From the NCBI GenBank assembly GCA_021773395.1, contig JAJFKB010000014.1, positions 310,001 to 374,000 on the forward strand: 64,000 bases of DNA, read 5' to 3'. The notes below the pieces were generated by a model. That model was not told the DNA's origin. It searched no databases and saw nothing but the letters and a program-made list of their open reading frames with translations. The position numbers were made by a program, and so were the translations under genes. This DNA is from Gammaproteobacteria bacterium (GTDB taxonomy: Bacteria; Pseudomonadota; Gammaproteobacteria; Pseudomonadales; IMCC2047). This document shows, piece after piece, positions 10,062-19,121 of this stretch. Position 1 is the stretch's first letter; every line of letters begins with the position of its first letter.

Positions 10062-10745
10062 GTGTCGAATACTGAACACATCCGGCTTGAGCCCGCCTGG
10101 AAGTTATTGTTGGCTGACGAGTTTGGCAAAAGCTACATGCAAGAGCTGCGAGCTTTCCTGGTGAGTCAAAAAAAGGCTGGCAAGACGATTTACCCTTCAG
10201 GTGATGAAATATTCAATGCCTTCAATCTGACACCGTTTGAGCAGGTTAGAGTGGTGATTATTGGTCAGGATCCCTATCATGGCCCCAATCAGGCGCATGG
10301 TCTTTGTTTTTCTGTGCAGGATGGTATTAAGCCACCTCCGTCACTACAGAACATCTACAAGGAGCTTAATGCGGAATTGGGCATCGAGTTTGGGTCTAAC
10401 GGTTGCCTGATTCCCTGGGCAAAACAGGGCGTGTTATTACTTAACAGTGTGCTGACTGTTGAGCAGGGCAACGCTGGCGCGCATCAGGGCAAAGGTTGGG
10501 AGCAATTCACCGACCGTGTGATTGAGATCCTCAATTCTGAACATCAGGGATGCGTTTTTATGCTGTGGGGAAGTTACGCGCAGCAGAAGGGACAAATTAT
10601 AGATCGTAACAAGCATTTGGTATTGCAGTCGCCGCATCCCTCTCCATTCTCCGCGTATCGAGGTTTTTTGGGTAACGGGCATTTCAAAAAGGCCAATGAG
10701 TATCTTGAGCAGCAAGGGGGCCAGCCGATTGACTGGGCCATATAA
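10062..10745 (+). CDS. ung: Uracil-DNA glycosylase, family 1
   Basis: Removes uracil from DNA in base excision repair. The 227-residue protein shows the family 1 signature GQDPYHG (68-74) with catalytic Asp70, and the C-terminal [10 protein letters not shown] loop with the active-site His that inserts into DNA. The GTG start lies 12 bp after lysS and has the purine-rich site GGGGTAGCAAG upstream. Its position after lysS may be lineage-specific. Confidence 0.96.
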   Translation: MSNTEHIRLEPAWKLLLADEFGKSYMQELRAFLVSQKKAGKTIYPSGDEIFNAFNLTPFEQVRVVIIGQDPYHGPNQAHGLCFSVQDGIKPPPSLQNIYKELNAELGIEFGSNGCLIPWAKQGVLLLNSVLTVEQGNAGAHQGKGWEQFTDRVIEILNSEHQGCVFMLWGSYAQQKGQIIDRNKHLVLQSPHPSPFSAYRGFLGNGHFKKANEYLEQQGGQPIDWAI

Positions 10746-10907
10746 AGATTGGGTTCACACGTCCTTGTGTGGGCACATTCCGTCGCGCTCTCCATTGATT
10801 TAAGCATACGCGCTGTAGGCTGATTTACACGAAACAATCACTTAAAAGCCTGTAGGTAATATCATACAATTTTTGATTATTTTAGATTTTTTTCAACCAG
10901 TTAGTGC

Positions 10908-11078
10908 CTAGGGAACCTCTTGGCAGAAGATGCCGTTAGTCAGATTGGGCCCTGTTGGCGAACTGCATAGTGGCCAGACTACAAACGTCATCAACAGGCA
11001 GGATGTAAGAGTGCAATCGAACCGATATGTTGTTTATGACTTGGCAAACGGGCGGTGTCCATGTAAGAGGTTCCCTAG
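10908..11078. mobile_element. MITE-like element 1, TIR GGAACCTCTT, CTAG duplication
   Basis: Between ung and the Rieske gene, GGAACCTCTT (10912-10921) is matched by its exact reverse complement (11065-11074). The 163 bp between the outer ends are flanked by CTAG on both sides (10908-10911 and 11075-11078), as expected for a 4-base target duplication. The element has no coding frame of note. The same terminal sequence occurs in the element at 24.9 kb. IS5-group transposases duplicate YTAR targets, so mobilisation by an IS5-type transposase is plausible. This is inference. Confidence 0.6.
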
Positions 11079-11133
11079 ATCTGATCTGTATTGTAAATAA
11101 TTTATACTCCTCCAGTTCAAAAAAGAGATAGTC

Positions 11134-11481
11134 ATGAAAAAAATTAAGTTGTATCCCTGGGCAGAACTGGAACAGCGTGTACCGGTTCAGGCGGTGGTGG
11201 AGGGAACCGACCTGATGATTATTCGTTATGGTGAGGAAGTCTCGGTGCTATATGGACGTTGTTTGCACCGTGGTGTGTTGTTGGCCAATGGTGTGATTGT
11301 CGGGAAAAAGGTAGTTTGTAACTGGCATGGCTGGGAATTTCGCTATGATACGGGAGAGAGCGGACAACGCTGTCCGGCCCTGAAGAAGTTCAAGGCATGG
11401 ATCGAAGAGGGTTATCTGTGGGTCGATGCTGATGAGGTGGTCAGCTGGAGTGAGCAGAACCCCGAGCCGTATCAGGTATAA
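11134..11481 (+). CDS. Rieske [2Fe-2S] ferredoxin-like protein
   Basis: A 115-residue soluble Rieske protein. The cluster ligands are visible as CxH (Cys43, His45) and CxxH (Cys62, His65), inside GRCLHRG and CNWHGWEF, with 16 residues between the pairs. It has no signal peptide, membrane anchor or catalytic oxygenase domain, so it is best read as a small electron carrier. No oxygenase or reductase partner lies nearby, since its neighbours are a MITE-like element and a MobA-like gene on the other strand. The ATG start is preceded by AAAAAAGAGATAG. The redox partner cannot be told from this window. Confidence 0.85.
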   Translation: MKKIKLYPWAELEQRVPVQAVVEGTDLMIIRYGEEVSVLYGRCLHRGVLLANGVIVGKKVVCNWHGWEFRYDTGESGQRCPALKKFKAWIEEGYLWVDADEVVSWSEQNPEPYQV

Positions 11482-11508
11482 AACTAACAGATTAAGTGTG
11501 GCAGTTCC

Positions 11509-12135
11509 TTAATGCAGGGCCGCGCTCCTTTCGATGTTTACAATACCATCAATAAAGTTTGTGTTTGAAAAACGATCGATCGGGTCAGCTTCATATTCCA
11601 CTGTGATGGTATTATAAAGCCTTGTCCACATATCGATCCGTTTGATATTTTCTTCCATCAACGCGTATCGCAGATCTTCAGCCAGTTCGATCGGCCATAA
11701 ACCATACTCGGGATGTGGTTTGCCTCCACAACTCACGAAGCCCATATCAGCGCCTTGGGCCTGGATTTCATCGAGCAGGTGTTTAACAAGATCCTGAGGG
11801 ATAAATGGAGAATCAGTTGAAAAGGTTGCCAGCCATTCGCATTTAGGGTTATGTTCGCGTGCCCATTCCATGCCTGTTAGAATTCCCGCTAACGCACCAC
11901 GGTGTTCCTCTATCGCGTCAGGAACTATGGGTACATTAATGTTGTGGAAGCGAGTGGGGTCGCCGTTTGCATTGAGTATGAGTGCTGTGACCTGCGGAGA
12001 GGCGCGCTCAATCACGTAGGATAAAACGGGTTTTCCCATGAGTTTTCTTAGGCATTTTTCGCCACAGTGAGAGTGGCGGGAAGAACTATTTGTTAGCAGT
12101 GCGCCAATTACGGGTACTTTTGATTGAGTTCTCAT
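11509..12135 (-). CDS. MobA-like NTP-transferase with degenerate nucleotide loop
   Basis: A 208-residue protein with the overall plan of molybdenum cofactor guanylyltransferase (MobA): an N-terminal nucleotide loop, a middle GALAGILTGME segment, the metal-site region STDSPFIP and the HPEYGLWPI motif typical of the family. The loop that normally reads LAGGxSxRMGxxDK is replaced here by LLTNSSSRHSHCGEKCLR, so the glycine pair and the Arg-Met-Gly are lost. It may bind another nucleotide, act without catalysis or be decaying. No molybdoenzyme or moa/moe gene is in the window. It is convergent with the Rieske gene (27 bp apart). Confidence 0.65.
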   Translation of the reverse strand: MRTQSKVPVIGALLTNSSSRHSHCGEKCLRKLMGKPVLSYVIERASPQVTALILNANGDPTRFHNINVPIVPDAIEEHRGALAGILTGMEWAREHNPKCEWLATFSTDSPFIPQDLVKHLLDEIQAQGADMGFVSCGGKPHPEYGLWPIELAEDLRYALMEENIKRIDMWTRLYNTITVEYEADPIDRFSNTNFIDGIVNIERSAALH

Positions 12136-12350
12136 AATCAGACCTCTTGTTAGAAAGTTAACGCTTCAAGGCCTGTTTAAAACAAGCCCTTTTAACCTGG
12201 GCTTTCAGCTCAATCTTTAATTTATTCTATACCTCTAACCGGGCTTGTCAAAAACAAAATGAACAAATTAATAAAAGTATTTATACCAATTGAAATTGTG
12301 GAGGATCTTGTCAAAGTGTATCGATTGCGTGTGTCATTACAGGAGTTAAA

Positions 12351-13262
12351 TTGAGTCATTTAAAGTTGTTTCGGTATACTTCCTTTAGCCGGTTGATTCC
12401 TTTGCTTTTTATAACCTGCTCTATGCATGTTGTGGACCTGTTTGCAGAGTCGCTCTCCGACCAGAAAGTGGCTGAGCGTAGGTCTGACGAGCGTTATCAG
12501 GGGCAAAGTATTATTAGTCTTGCTCCTCATATTACGGAGTTGCTATTTGAGCTGGGGGTGGGTGAACGTGTTGTGGGCACAGTGTCCTATAGCGATTATC
12601 CAGAGGCTGCGCGCTCTATACGTCGAATAGGTGATGCCTCAAATTTTGACCTGGAGGCTATCGTTGGGATGGCTCCAGATCTGGTGATTGCCTGGCAGAG
12701 CGGAACGCCTAGGAAAGCGATAGAACAATTAGCTATGCTCGGAATTAATGTGCATATGGTCGAATCAAAAGGTATGAGCAGTATTACCAGAAATATCAGA
12801 GAGCTCGGGGTTTTGGTGGGAAAGCAACGGATGGCGGAAAGCCGGGTGGCAGAATTCAAAGAGAGGATTGATGTATTAGAAAAGCGTTATCGTGATAAGC
12901 AAAAATTAAAGGTGTTCTACCAGATCTGGCACCAACCCTTAATGACAATTAATGGCGATCATGCGATAGATGATGTCATCGAATTATGCGGGGGCATTAA
13001 CCCGTTTTCTCAAGCAACAAATTTGGCCCCCCAGATCGATCTGGAGGCAGTAATACTGGCAGATCCGGATGTGATTCTATTTAGTTCAGGGGCGGTTGGT
13101 AATGCAGACATGAGCGCGAAATGGCGTAAATGGAGTGATATCAAAGCGGTTAAGCAGGATCAGATATACAGTATTCCCTGGGATCTGATATCCCGGCAGA
13201 GCATGCGTATTCTGGAGGGTGCAGAGTATGTCTGCGAAGCCATACAAAAGGCGAGAAATTGA
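12351..13262 (+). CDS. btuF: Cobalamin ABC transporter substrate-binding protein BtuF
   Basis: A periplasmic vitamin B12-binding protein of 303 residues that delivers cobalamin to BtuCD. A signal peptide (hydrophobic core about 15-31, cleavage likely after LFA at 32) is followed by the type III helical-backbone fold, with ISLAPHITELLFELGVGERVVG at its first lobe and GDASNFDLEAIV...PDLV as usual in the family. The TTG start has an ideal AGGAG site six bases upstream. It converges with btuD and btuC, coding on the opposite strand, which supports the B12 assignment over other corrinoid or siderophore binders of the same fold. Confidence 0.85.
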   Translation: MSHLKLFRYTSFSRLIPLLFITCSMHVVDLFAESLSDQKVAERRSDERYQGQSIISLAPHITELLFELGVGERVVGTVSYSDYPEAARSIRRIGDASNFDLEAIVGMAPDLVIAWQSGTPRKAIEQLAMLGINVHMVESKGMSSITRNIRELGVLVGKQRMAESRVAEFKERIDVLEKRYRDKQKLKVFYQIWHQPLMTINGDHAIDDVIELCGGINPFSQATNLAPQIDLEAVILADPDVILFSSGAVGNADMSAKWRKWSDIKAVKQDQIYSIPWDLISRQSMRILEGAEYVCEAIQKARN

Positions 13263-13319
13263 TCTGGTGTTGCTTGGGCTGGCTTTTTGGATGCGCGAGT
13301 TTTAAAGGACATTAAGCCT

Positions 13320-14087
13320 CTAGCGCGGGTAGAAAAAGGTAAGTTCGTCGTTTTTGAATTGCTTAATCGGCCAGCCGTACGCGGTGTTTAGATTATCCGC
13401 GGTCAACACCTGTTCTGGAGTTCCAATAATGGGTTCCTGGTTTGGTACCAGTAACATAATGTGCGAGCAAAAACGTACCGCCAGGTTGATATCATGCAGG
13501 GCCATTAGCAAAGCGCCGTTGCTTTCTGTTGAGTGTTTCTTAAGCAGCAACAACAGGCGCATTTGATAATTTAAATCCAGGTGATTGGTCGGTTCGTCCA
13601 ACAACATGATGCCTGGGTTCTGGGTCAAGAGAGTTGCCAACTTCAATCGCTGTTTCTCGCCTCCGGAAAGTGAGTTAGTCAAGCGCTTTTCAAAGCCCTC
13701 GAGTCCGACCTTGCGTAATGCCGAAGTGGTAATTTGAATATCCTGGTGGCTTTCCCAGTGCCAGCTTTTTATAAACGGGTGGCGTCCGATCAGTGCAGAT
13801 TCAAGAACGGTTGCCGGGAAAGGATCTACTTGTTGTTGGAATAATATACCCATTTTTTGGGCGATTTGTCGGCGATTCAGTCTGGATAAGGGCTGGTCGT
13901 CTAGCTTGATGGCACCACTTTCGGCTGTTCTTAGTCCCGCGAGCGTATGCAGCAGCGTGGTTTTCCCCACGCCATTACAACCCAATATTCCCCAGGTTTG
14001 GCCGGGATCTATATTAAGATCAAGAGAAAAGCAGATTCGTTTATCTGCTATTTGAACGCCAAGCTTTTCTGTACAAAGCAGAGACAT
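13320..14087 (-). CDS. btuD: Cobalamin ABC transporter ATP-binding protein BtuD
   Basis: An ATPase subunit of 255 residues. Walker A is GCNGVGKT (36-43), the ABC signature is LSGGEKQR, and Walker B is MLLDEPTNHLD with the H-loop in ALHDINLAV. It belongs to the FecE/BtuD subfamily that energises FecCD-type permeases. It starts 3 bp after the btuC stop, so translation is coupled. It converges with btuF, leaving 57 bp between stops and no clear terminator. Confidence 0.88.
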   Translation of the reverse strand: MSLLCTEKLGVQIADKRICFSLDLNIDPGQTWGILGCNGVGKTTLLHTLAGLRTAESGAIKLDDQPLSRLNRRQIAQKMGILFQQQVDPFPATVLESALIGRHPFIKSWHWESHQDIQITTSALRKVGLEGFEKRLTNSLSGGEKQRLKLATLLTQNPGIMLLDEPTNHLDLNYQMRLLLLLKKHSTESNGALLMALHDINLAVRFCSHIMLLVPNQEPIIGTPEQVLTADNLNTAYGWPIKQFKNDELTFFYPR

Positions 14088-14090
14088 GGT

Positions 14091-15074
14091 TTAGCTGACC
14101 CTCTGCGTTCGATTAAGTATCAGTAGAAACAGAGGTACGCCTAGCAATGCGGTGATAACGCCGACGGGTAATTGCATCGGGCTTAACAGCGAGCGAGCCA
14201 TCAGGTCGGCGATTACCAGTAATGTACCACCCAGCAGAATTGCGGCTGGTAGCAGCAGACGGTGATCGCTGCCCAGGCTCAGGCGCACCAGGTGTGGAAC
14301 AATCAGACCAACAAAGCCTATGTTGCCCGCCAAGCTCACGGCAACAGCGGTTAACAGGGATGCGACGACAAATAGAAGGCTGCGTAACTGATCCACTGAA
14401 ACACCAAGAGCGCTGGCCTGGTCGCTACCATGCATAAGCAAATTCAGCGGTCGCGCTTGCCAATAGGCGAATAAAAAGCCAATGATAAGTACGAAAGAAA
14501 GACTGCTAATGGATTGTACATGGCTAAGATCACCCATTAACCAGAAGAGCATACCACGCAGGTTCTGATTAGGGCTGATGGCGAGAATGAGGCTTATGAA
14601 TGCGCCCCATCCAGCAGCCAAAACTACTCCGGTGAGTAACACGCGCATTGGAGACCAACTGCCTTTGCCGCGTGCAATACCGAATACCAGGGCCATTGAC
14701 AACATGGCTCCGGCGAATGCGAACAGGGTCAATCCCGTACCGGCAATACCAAATAGCATAGCTAGCAATGCGGCGCTGGAGGCGCCACCGGAAATACCTA
14801 GAATATAGGGGTCGGCGAGAGGGTTGCGTAGAATTACCTGCATCAGCGCGCCGGCAAGAGAAAGCATGCCACCTACTACAAAAGCCGTAATAGCTCTGGG
14901 TAGCCTTAATTGCCAGACGAGAGTCTTCCCTAATGAATCAGTTTCACTAAAAAGCGCCTGAAAAAGCTCTTCGGGCCCCAAGATAAAGCTACCGATACAC
15001 ATACTCAGTACAATACTCGCCAGTGCCGCTATGAATAACAAGCAGAGAATAATGCTGGATCTTGGTATTGGCAT
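14091..15074 (-). CDS. btuC: Cobalamin ABC transporter permease BtuC (FecCD family)
   Basis: An inner membrane permease of 327 residues with about ten hydrophobic segments. FecCD-family landmarks include LRLPRAITAFVVGGMLSLAG near the start, GISGGASSAALLA, and GNIGFVGLIVPHLVR near the C-terminus (the coupling helix region). It forms the channel for B12 import with BtuD and BtuF. It is the first gene of a btuC-btuD operon. No TonB-dependent receptor gene (btuB) lies in the window. Confidence 0.87.
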   Translation of the reverse strand: MPIPRSSIILCLLFIAALASIVLSMCIGSFILGPEELFQALFSETDSLGKTLVWQLRLPRAITAFVVGGMLSLAGALMQVILRNPLADPYILGISGGASSAALLAMLFGIAGTGLTLFAFAGAMLSMALVFGIARGKGSWSPMRVLLTGVVLAAGWGAFISLILAISPNQNLRGMLFWLMGDLSHVQSISSLSFVLIIGFLFAYWQARPLNLLMHGSDQASALGVSVDQLRSLLFVVASLLTAVAVSLAGNIGFVGLIVPHLVRLSLGSDHRLLLPAAILLGGTLLVIADLMARSLLSPMQLPVGVITALLGVPLFLLILNRTQRVS

Positions 15075-15380
15075 TTACGTTCTCATGTTGGCGAGTTAAG
15101 GATTTTGTTTGTGCTGGTTAGCCCGATGACCTTCAATTATCAGGGAACCCTTTCAAGATTGGCCAGCAAGTATACCCGAGCGGCTGGTGCCAGTTAAATC
15201 TATTTGTGAATGTTGCTTGGTCTGATTATTGTTGAAAGGTAACAGCTGAGGGAGGTTGCAAGCAGCCAAGTGTTTGTGCGGTGAGATTGACCTGCCAGTA
15301 ATTGGCAACAGGTTCTAGTGTTCGAGGTTTAGACAGGTTATTATCGCGCTCTAAATTTTTGATTGAATTGGAATATATAA
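15075..15380. other. Divergent intergenic region between btuC and the enoyl-CoA hydratase gene
   Basis: No coding frame is seen in these 306 bases. I looked on both strands for a cobalamin riboswitch (conserved B12 box and GCCACTG-type elements) and did not find one. A possible sigma-70 promoter for btuC is listed separately. Confidence 0.5.
15169..15197 (-). promoter_or_regulatory. Candidate sigma-70 promoter for btuCD
   Basis: Read on the minus strand, TTAACT (15197-15192) and TATACT (15174-15169) are 17 bases apart, near the sigma-70 consensus. The start point would lie about 88 bases before the btuC ATG. This is a motif match only. Confidence 0.4.
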
Positions 15381-16157
15381 ATGAATTACGAGAATGTGAT
15401 TACTGAACGCCATGGCAAAGTGGGTGTTATCCAGATGAATCGCCCGAAATCACTAAATGCGCTTTCATCCGGGTTGATGAAAGATGTTTCTGCTGCGCTG
15501 GAAGCGTTCGAAAAAGATGGCGACATTCACGCAATCATATTGACCGGAAACGAGCAAGCCTTTGCTGCTGGAGCGGATATACCTGAAATTAAAGATCAAC
15601 ACTTTATCGATTTGTATACCACTGACTTTATTAATGCGGATTGGGAAGGAATTGCTAAGTGTAAAAAACCAATTATTGCCGCCGTAGCAGGTTTCGCACT
15701 TGGAGGTGGTTGTGAAATCGCCATGATGTGTGATTTTATTATTGCTGCAGATAATGCAAAGTTTGGTCAGCCTGAAATTAAACTGGGTGTTATTCCCGGT
15801 GCCGGTGGAACGCAGAGACTGGCACGCTTTATCGGGAAATCTAAAACAATGGATCTATGCCTGACCGGACGGATGATGGGGGCTGAAGAAGCGGAAAATT
15901 GTGGTCTGGTAGCACGCGTGGTGCCTGTTGAAAAGATAATGGAAGAAACTATTGCGATCGCTACTCAAATTGCAAAGTACTCTCAACCCACCGTTAAACT
16001 GGCTAAGGAAGTTATCAACAAAGCTTATGAGACCACGCTTCGAGAAGGCGTTAAGTATGAGAGACGTATATTCCAGGCGTTGTTTTCAACCGAGGATCAG
16101 AAAGAAGGTATGAATGCTTTTGTTGAAAAGCGTAAGCCGGATTTTCACAACAAATAA
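15381..16157 (+). CDS. Enoyl-CoA hydratase (crotonase family)
   Basis: A 258-residue protein that hydrates trans-2-enoyl-CoA in fatty acid beta-oxidation. The oxyanion-hole segments [11 protein letters not shown] (60-70) and [12 protein letters not shown] (101-112) are present. The two acid residues of true hydratases are also present as Glu112 and Glu132 (in FGQPEIKLG), so hydratase activity is likely rather than isomerase only. The size matches short-chain EchA/FadB1-type enzymes. It lies 14 bp before folD, so the two are probably cotranscribed although the pathways differ. No other beta-oxidation gene is nearby. Confidence 0.88.
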   Translation: MNYENVITERHGKVGVIQMNRPKSLNALSSGLMKDVSAALEAFEKDGDIHAIILTGNEQAFAAGADIPEIKDQHFIDLYTTDFINADWEGIAKCKKPIIAAVAGFALGGGCEIAMMCDFIIAADNAKFGQPEIKLGVIPGAGGTQRLARFIGKSKTMDLCLTGRMMGAEEAENCGLVARVVPVEKIMEETIAIATQIAKYSQPTVKLAKEVINKAYETTLREGVKYERRIFQALFSTEDQKEGMNAFVEKRKPDFHNK

Positions 16158-16171
16158 GGGTAGAAAAGGTT

Positions 16172-17050
16172 GTGGCTGAAATTATTGATGGAAAAGCCTT
16201 TGCGGAGAGGCTTAGGGCTAAAATCAAACGTCATACAGGCGAGTTATTTGCGAAGGCTAAGGTGATTCCGGGTTTGGCAGTTGTACTTGTTGGAGAAGAC
16301 CCTGCCAGTCAGGTTTATGTCCGCAACAAGGGCAAGCAGGCTAAAGAGGTTGGATTTAATTCGTTTGAGCACAAGCTATCACTTGATACCAGCGAGCAGG
16401 AATTACTGGATTTACTGGATCAGCTGAACCAGGATAAAAATGTACATGGTATTCTGGTTCAGTTACCCCTGCCGCAACATATCTCGGAACAGAAGGTCAT
16501 CGATCGAATTAATCCAGAAAAAGACGTTGATGGGTTTCATATTAGCAATGTAGGTAAACTGGCAACAGGTCTGGAGGGTTTTGTGCCCTGCACTCCGTTG
16601 GGGTGCAGTATGCTTTTGAAAGACTATTTGGGTGATTTGAGTGGCTTGAACGCGGTTGTTGTAGGGCGATCAAACATTGTAGGTAAACCAATGGCAGCCT
16701 TACTGCTAAAGGAGAGCTGCACTGTAACCATTGCGCATTCAAGAACAAAAGATTTGCCGAATGTTTGCCGGGCGGCGGATATTTTAGTGGCCGCAGTTGG
16801 TCGCCCACAAATGATTCAGGGCGACTGGATAAAGCCAGGTGCAACAGTCATCGACGTGGGAATTAATCGCATTGAAGCTGAAGAGGGTAAGTCGCGACTG
16901 GTTGGCGATGTCGACTTCGTTTCTGCGCAATCAGTAGCGGGCGCTATTACGCCTGTGCCTGGTGGTGTTGGTCCCATGACAATTGCCTGTTTGCTATACA
17001 ATACGCTGGTAGCAGCACATCGCATCAATGGCATGGAGTTTGTCGATTAA
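16172..17050 (+). CDS. folD: Bifunctional methylenetetrahydrofolate dehydrogenase/cyclohydrolase
   Basis: FolD, 292 residues, interconverts 5,10-methylene- and 10-formyl-tetrahydrofolate in one-carbon metabolism. The catalytic Tyr49 and Lys53 sit in YVRNKGKQA, the substrate loop is QLPLPQHI, and the NADP-binding loop is [15 protein letters not shown]. The C-terminal [11 protein letters not shown] motif is complete. The GTG start is preceded by AGGGTAGAAAAGG. A perfect hairpin lies after its stop. Confidence 0.95.
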   Translation: MAEIIDGKAFAERLRAKIKRHTGELFAKAKVIPGLAVVLVGEDPASQVYVRNKGKQAKEVGFNSFEHKLSLDTSEQELLDLLDQLNQDKNVHGILVQLPLPQHISEQKVIDRINPEKDVDGFHISNVGKLATGLEGFVPCTPLGCSMLLKDYLGDLSGLNAVVVGRSNIVGKPMAALLLKESCTVTIAHSRTKDLPNVCRAADILVAAVGRPQMIQGDWIKPGATVIDVGINRIEAEEGKSRLVGDVDFVSAQSVAGAITPVPGGVGPMTIACLLYNTLVAAHRINGMEFVD

Positions 17051-17070
17051 GGTTCGCTGTAAATAGGTTA

Positions 17071-17099
17071 CAGGTGAGCGGCATTAGACTGCTCACCTG
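17071..17099. terminator. Hairpin between convergent folD and HDOD genes
   Basis: CAGGTGAGC (17071-17079) and GCTCACCTG (17091-17099) form a perfect 9 bp stem with an 11-base loop. It lies 21 bases after folD and 5 bases beyond the convergent HDOD stop codon. No T-run follows on either strand, so a classical terminator is doubtful. It may stabilise 3' ends or stop converging transcripts. Confidence 0.45.
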
Positions 17100-17103
17100 G
17101 TAA

Positions 17104-17937
17104 TCAGGACAGCATTGACAACGCGGCCTGCATGTTTTCCGAAAGATCCTCTTCTTCCTCTTCTTGTGAAGGATCCAGACCAAGTTTAGAAAACGCTGGT
17201 ATATTTTCCCAGTTCAGTTGTGTGCAGGGATGATTGGTGCCTTGGTAAGACTGCAGATTAGCGACCGTTACGACATCTACATAGTCCACTTGCTCGCTAT
17301 CCCTTTCAAAGTTTAGATATTCCGCCGGTACCCGACTTAACTCTTCATTAAAATCCCATGCTTTAAGAATCATTTCGCCAAGTTTCGGGTGTAATTTTTC
17401 GATAATTTCATCGAGTGTAAACCCGTCACACAGCAAGTGATCATTGTCTTCGGCAAATTTAAGAATAGGTAATACGCCGATCTTATGAGTGAGTCCAGCA
17501 AGCGTAGCCTGTCCCGGAGAGAGGCGGGTGTAATTCTGCGCCAGCACATGAGAGATCCCTGCGACTTCGGTGTTGCGTGACCACAGGTCTCGCATTCGCG
17601 AATCAATAATGTCTGAAGTAGCCTGGAACATCTGCTTCATGGCAAGTCCGGTTGCCAAATCTGCGCTGTAGGACATGCCCAGTCGGTTAATGGCCATTTT
17701 CAAACTGTCGACTGGTTGGCTGGCACGAAGTAAAGGGCTATTGCAGATTTTAATCACACGTGCAGTAATGGCCGTATCACTGCTGATAATATCTGCCAGA
17801 TCAGTAACGCATGAATTTTGATCCTGCGCGACTTCCCTAATTCGCAGAGCGACCTCAGGAAGCGTTGGCAATACAAGTTTATCGCTTTCGATTGCAGTTA
17901 CAATGTCATGTTCAACAGTTTCTAATAAATTCGGCAT
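17104..17937 (-). CDS. HDOD domain protein
   Basis: A 277-residue protein with one HDOD domain (about 15-220), a degenerate relative of HD phosphohydrolases that lacks the metal-binding HD pair. Typical segments are LPTLPEVALRIREVAQD at the start and SSDTAITARVIKICNSP. HDOD proteins are regulatory adaptors in signalling, motility and biofilm control. No partner domain is fused here. The C-terminus is acidic (a run of Glu and Asp before LSENMQAALSML). It is a single gene, convergent with folD. Confidence 0.8.
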   Translation of the reverse strand: MPNLLETVEHDIVTAIESDKLVLPTLPEVALRIREVAQDQNSCVTDLADIISSDTAITARVIKICNSPLLRASQPVDSLKMAINRLGMSYSADLATGLAMKQMFQATSDIIDSRMRDLWSRNTEVAGISHVLAQNYTRLSPGQATLAGLTHKIGVLPILKFAEDNDHLLCDGFTLDEIIEKLHPKLGEMILKAWDFNEELSRVPAEYLNFERDSEQVDYVDVVTVANLQSYQGTNHPCTQLNWENIPAFSKLGLDPSQEEEEEDLSENMQAALSMLS

Positions 17938-18047
17938 GGCTTTTTAGCGCTTATATATGAGGCGTATTTGGATTCAAGTTAAGTATAGAATGCTTTTATA
18001 TAAAAGCTGTATAAATAGCACCAATTTCAGCAAACTTTTTCAGAGCT

Positions 18048-19121
18048 CTATTCAGTTTTCTCTGCGCAATGATAGGGTAATGGGAGGAGCTGAGCAGTAA
18101 AACAATCTTCATGCGAACATAATTCCCATTGGTCCTTGGTGGCAAGATCGGCGAGAACGACCATTAGCACTTCCTGTTGCTGACTATTTAAAGGTGCGAC
18201 CTCAACCAGCGTCGCAATATTTTGCGTTTCACCCTGACGCGTCAGTTCCATGCCCGGGATCAGTTCCGGGCCGTTATCGACAATAGCGCGTACCATTAAG
18301 CGTTTTGATTTTCCTCGGTACTGAGTTCGAGCAACAATTTCCTGGCCGGTGTAGCAACCTTTGTCAAAGCTAATGGCATCAATGGCCTGAAAATTAAGCA
18401 TTTGTGGAATGTAGGCTTCACGGTTTACGCTGCTGATCTCTGCAATTCCCGCTTCTATGTCCTGCAATAGCCATTTATTGGTAGCGGCTGGCAGCGCGAC
18501 CTGCGTAAGCTTTTCCCAGCATGCCTGTGCTGAGTCCTCGGTCACCCAGCATTCATAGCGCACCAGCGCCCCAGGTACCCGTATGACCATCCCTGTATCA
18601 TTCTGCAAGACCTGGTTCTCTATTTGAGGGGTGCCGCCAAAAATTTCAGATAAAAGCGCATCACACTGGCTCCCTATCACGCCGATACCGACCCACTCGG
18701 CGCTTACATCCGTCATCTCGGATTTGAAAAAAACAATATACTTGCTCAAAGAATCCAGTGTCGAGGCAATAATATCGCTACGCATTCTCATCAGGTATTG
18801 GGTAGAGTCTTGCTGCGTCCGTTCAAGCAGTCTGAAACTGCTATAAACTCTTCCGCCAGGTGTGCAGGCCGCACCCAATAAGCTACTGTCAGGCTTTATC
18901 TGATTAAGATCGCAAGTCAGTTGCCCCTGTAAGAATTTGTTGCTGTCAGGGCCTGCGCAGCTCAGCAGGTTGAGATGTACCAGTGGGCAAATAAGGGCAT
19001 ATTCTGTTTGATTATCGGCAGCACTATTTGCCGAAAAGCCAGTCACAAATTCTGAATCCTGCTGCGCAGAAAACTCTGCCCCCATAGAAACTAAATAATT
19101 CTTCCACAGATCATTCGACAT
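18048..19121 (-). CDS. ygfZ: Folate-binding Fe-S assembly protein YgfZ
   Basis: A 357-residue protein of the GcvT-like YgfZ/IBA57 family, which uses tetrahydrofolate and helps build or repair certain iron-sulfur enzymes. The diagnostic motif KGCYTGQE is at 254-261 and carries the conserved cysteine. The N-terminal part (LLSCAGPDSNKFLQGQLTCDL) matches the family. It is divergent from sdhE, an arrangement shared with Escherichia, where ygfZ and sdhE are also neighbours. Confidence 0.93.
   Translation of the reverse strand: MSNDLWKNYLVSMGAEFSAQQDSEFVTGFSANSAADNQTEYALICPLVHLNLLSCAGPDSNKFLQGQLTCDLNQIKPDSSLLGAACTPGGRVYSSFRLLERTQQDSTQYLMRMRSDIIASTLDSLSKYIVFFKSEMTDVSAEWVGIGVIGSQCDALLSEIFGGTPQIENQVLQNDTGMVIRVPGALVRYECWVTEDSAQACWEKLTQVALPAATNKWLLQDIEAGIAEISSVNREAYIPQMLNFQAIDAISFDKGCYTGQEIVARTQYRGKSKRLMVRAIVDNGPELIPGMELTRQGETQNIATLVEVAPLNSQQQEVLMVVLADLATKDQWELCSHEDCFTAQLLPLPYHCAEKTE

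Noticed and set aside
15075-15380. Cobalamin riboswitch before btuC
   Set aside because: The B12 box and other conserved segments could not be found on either strand.
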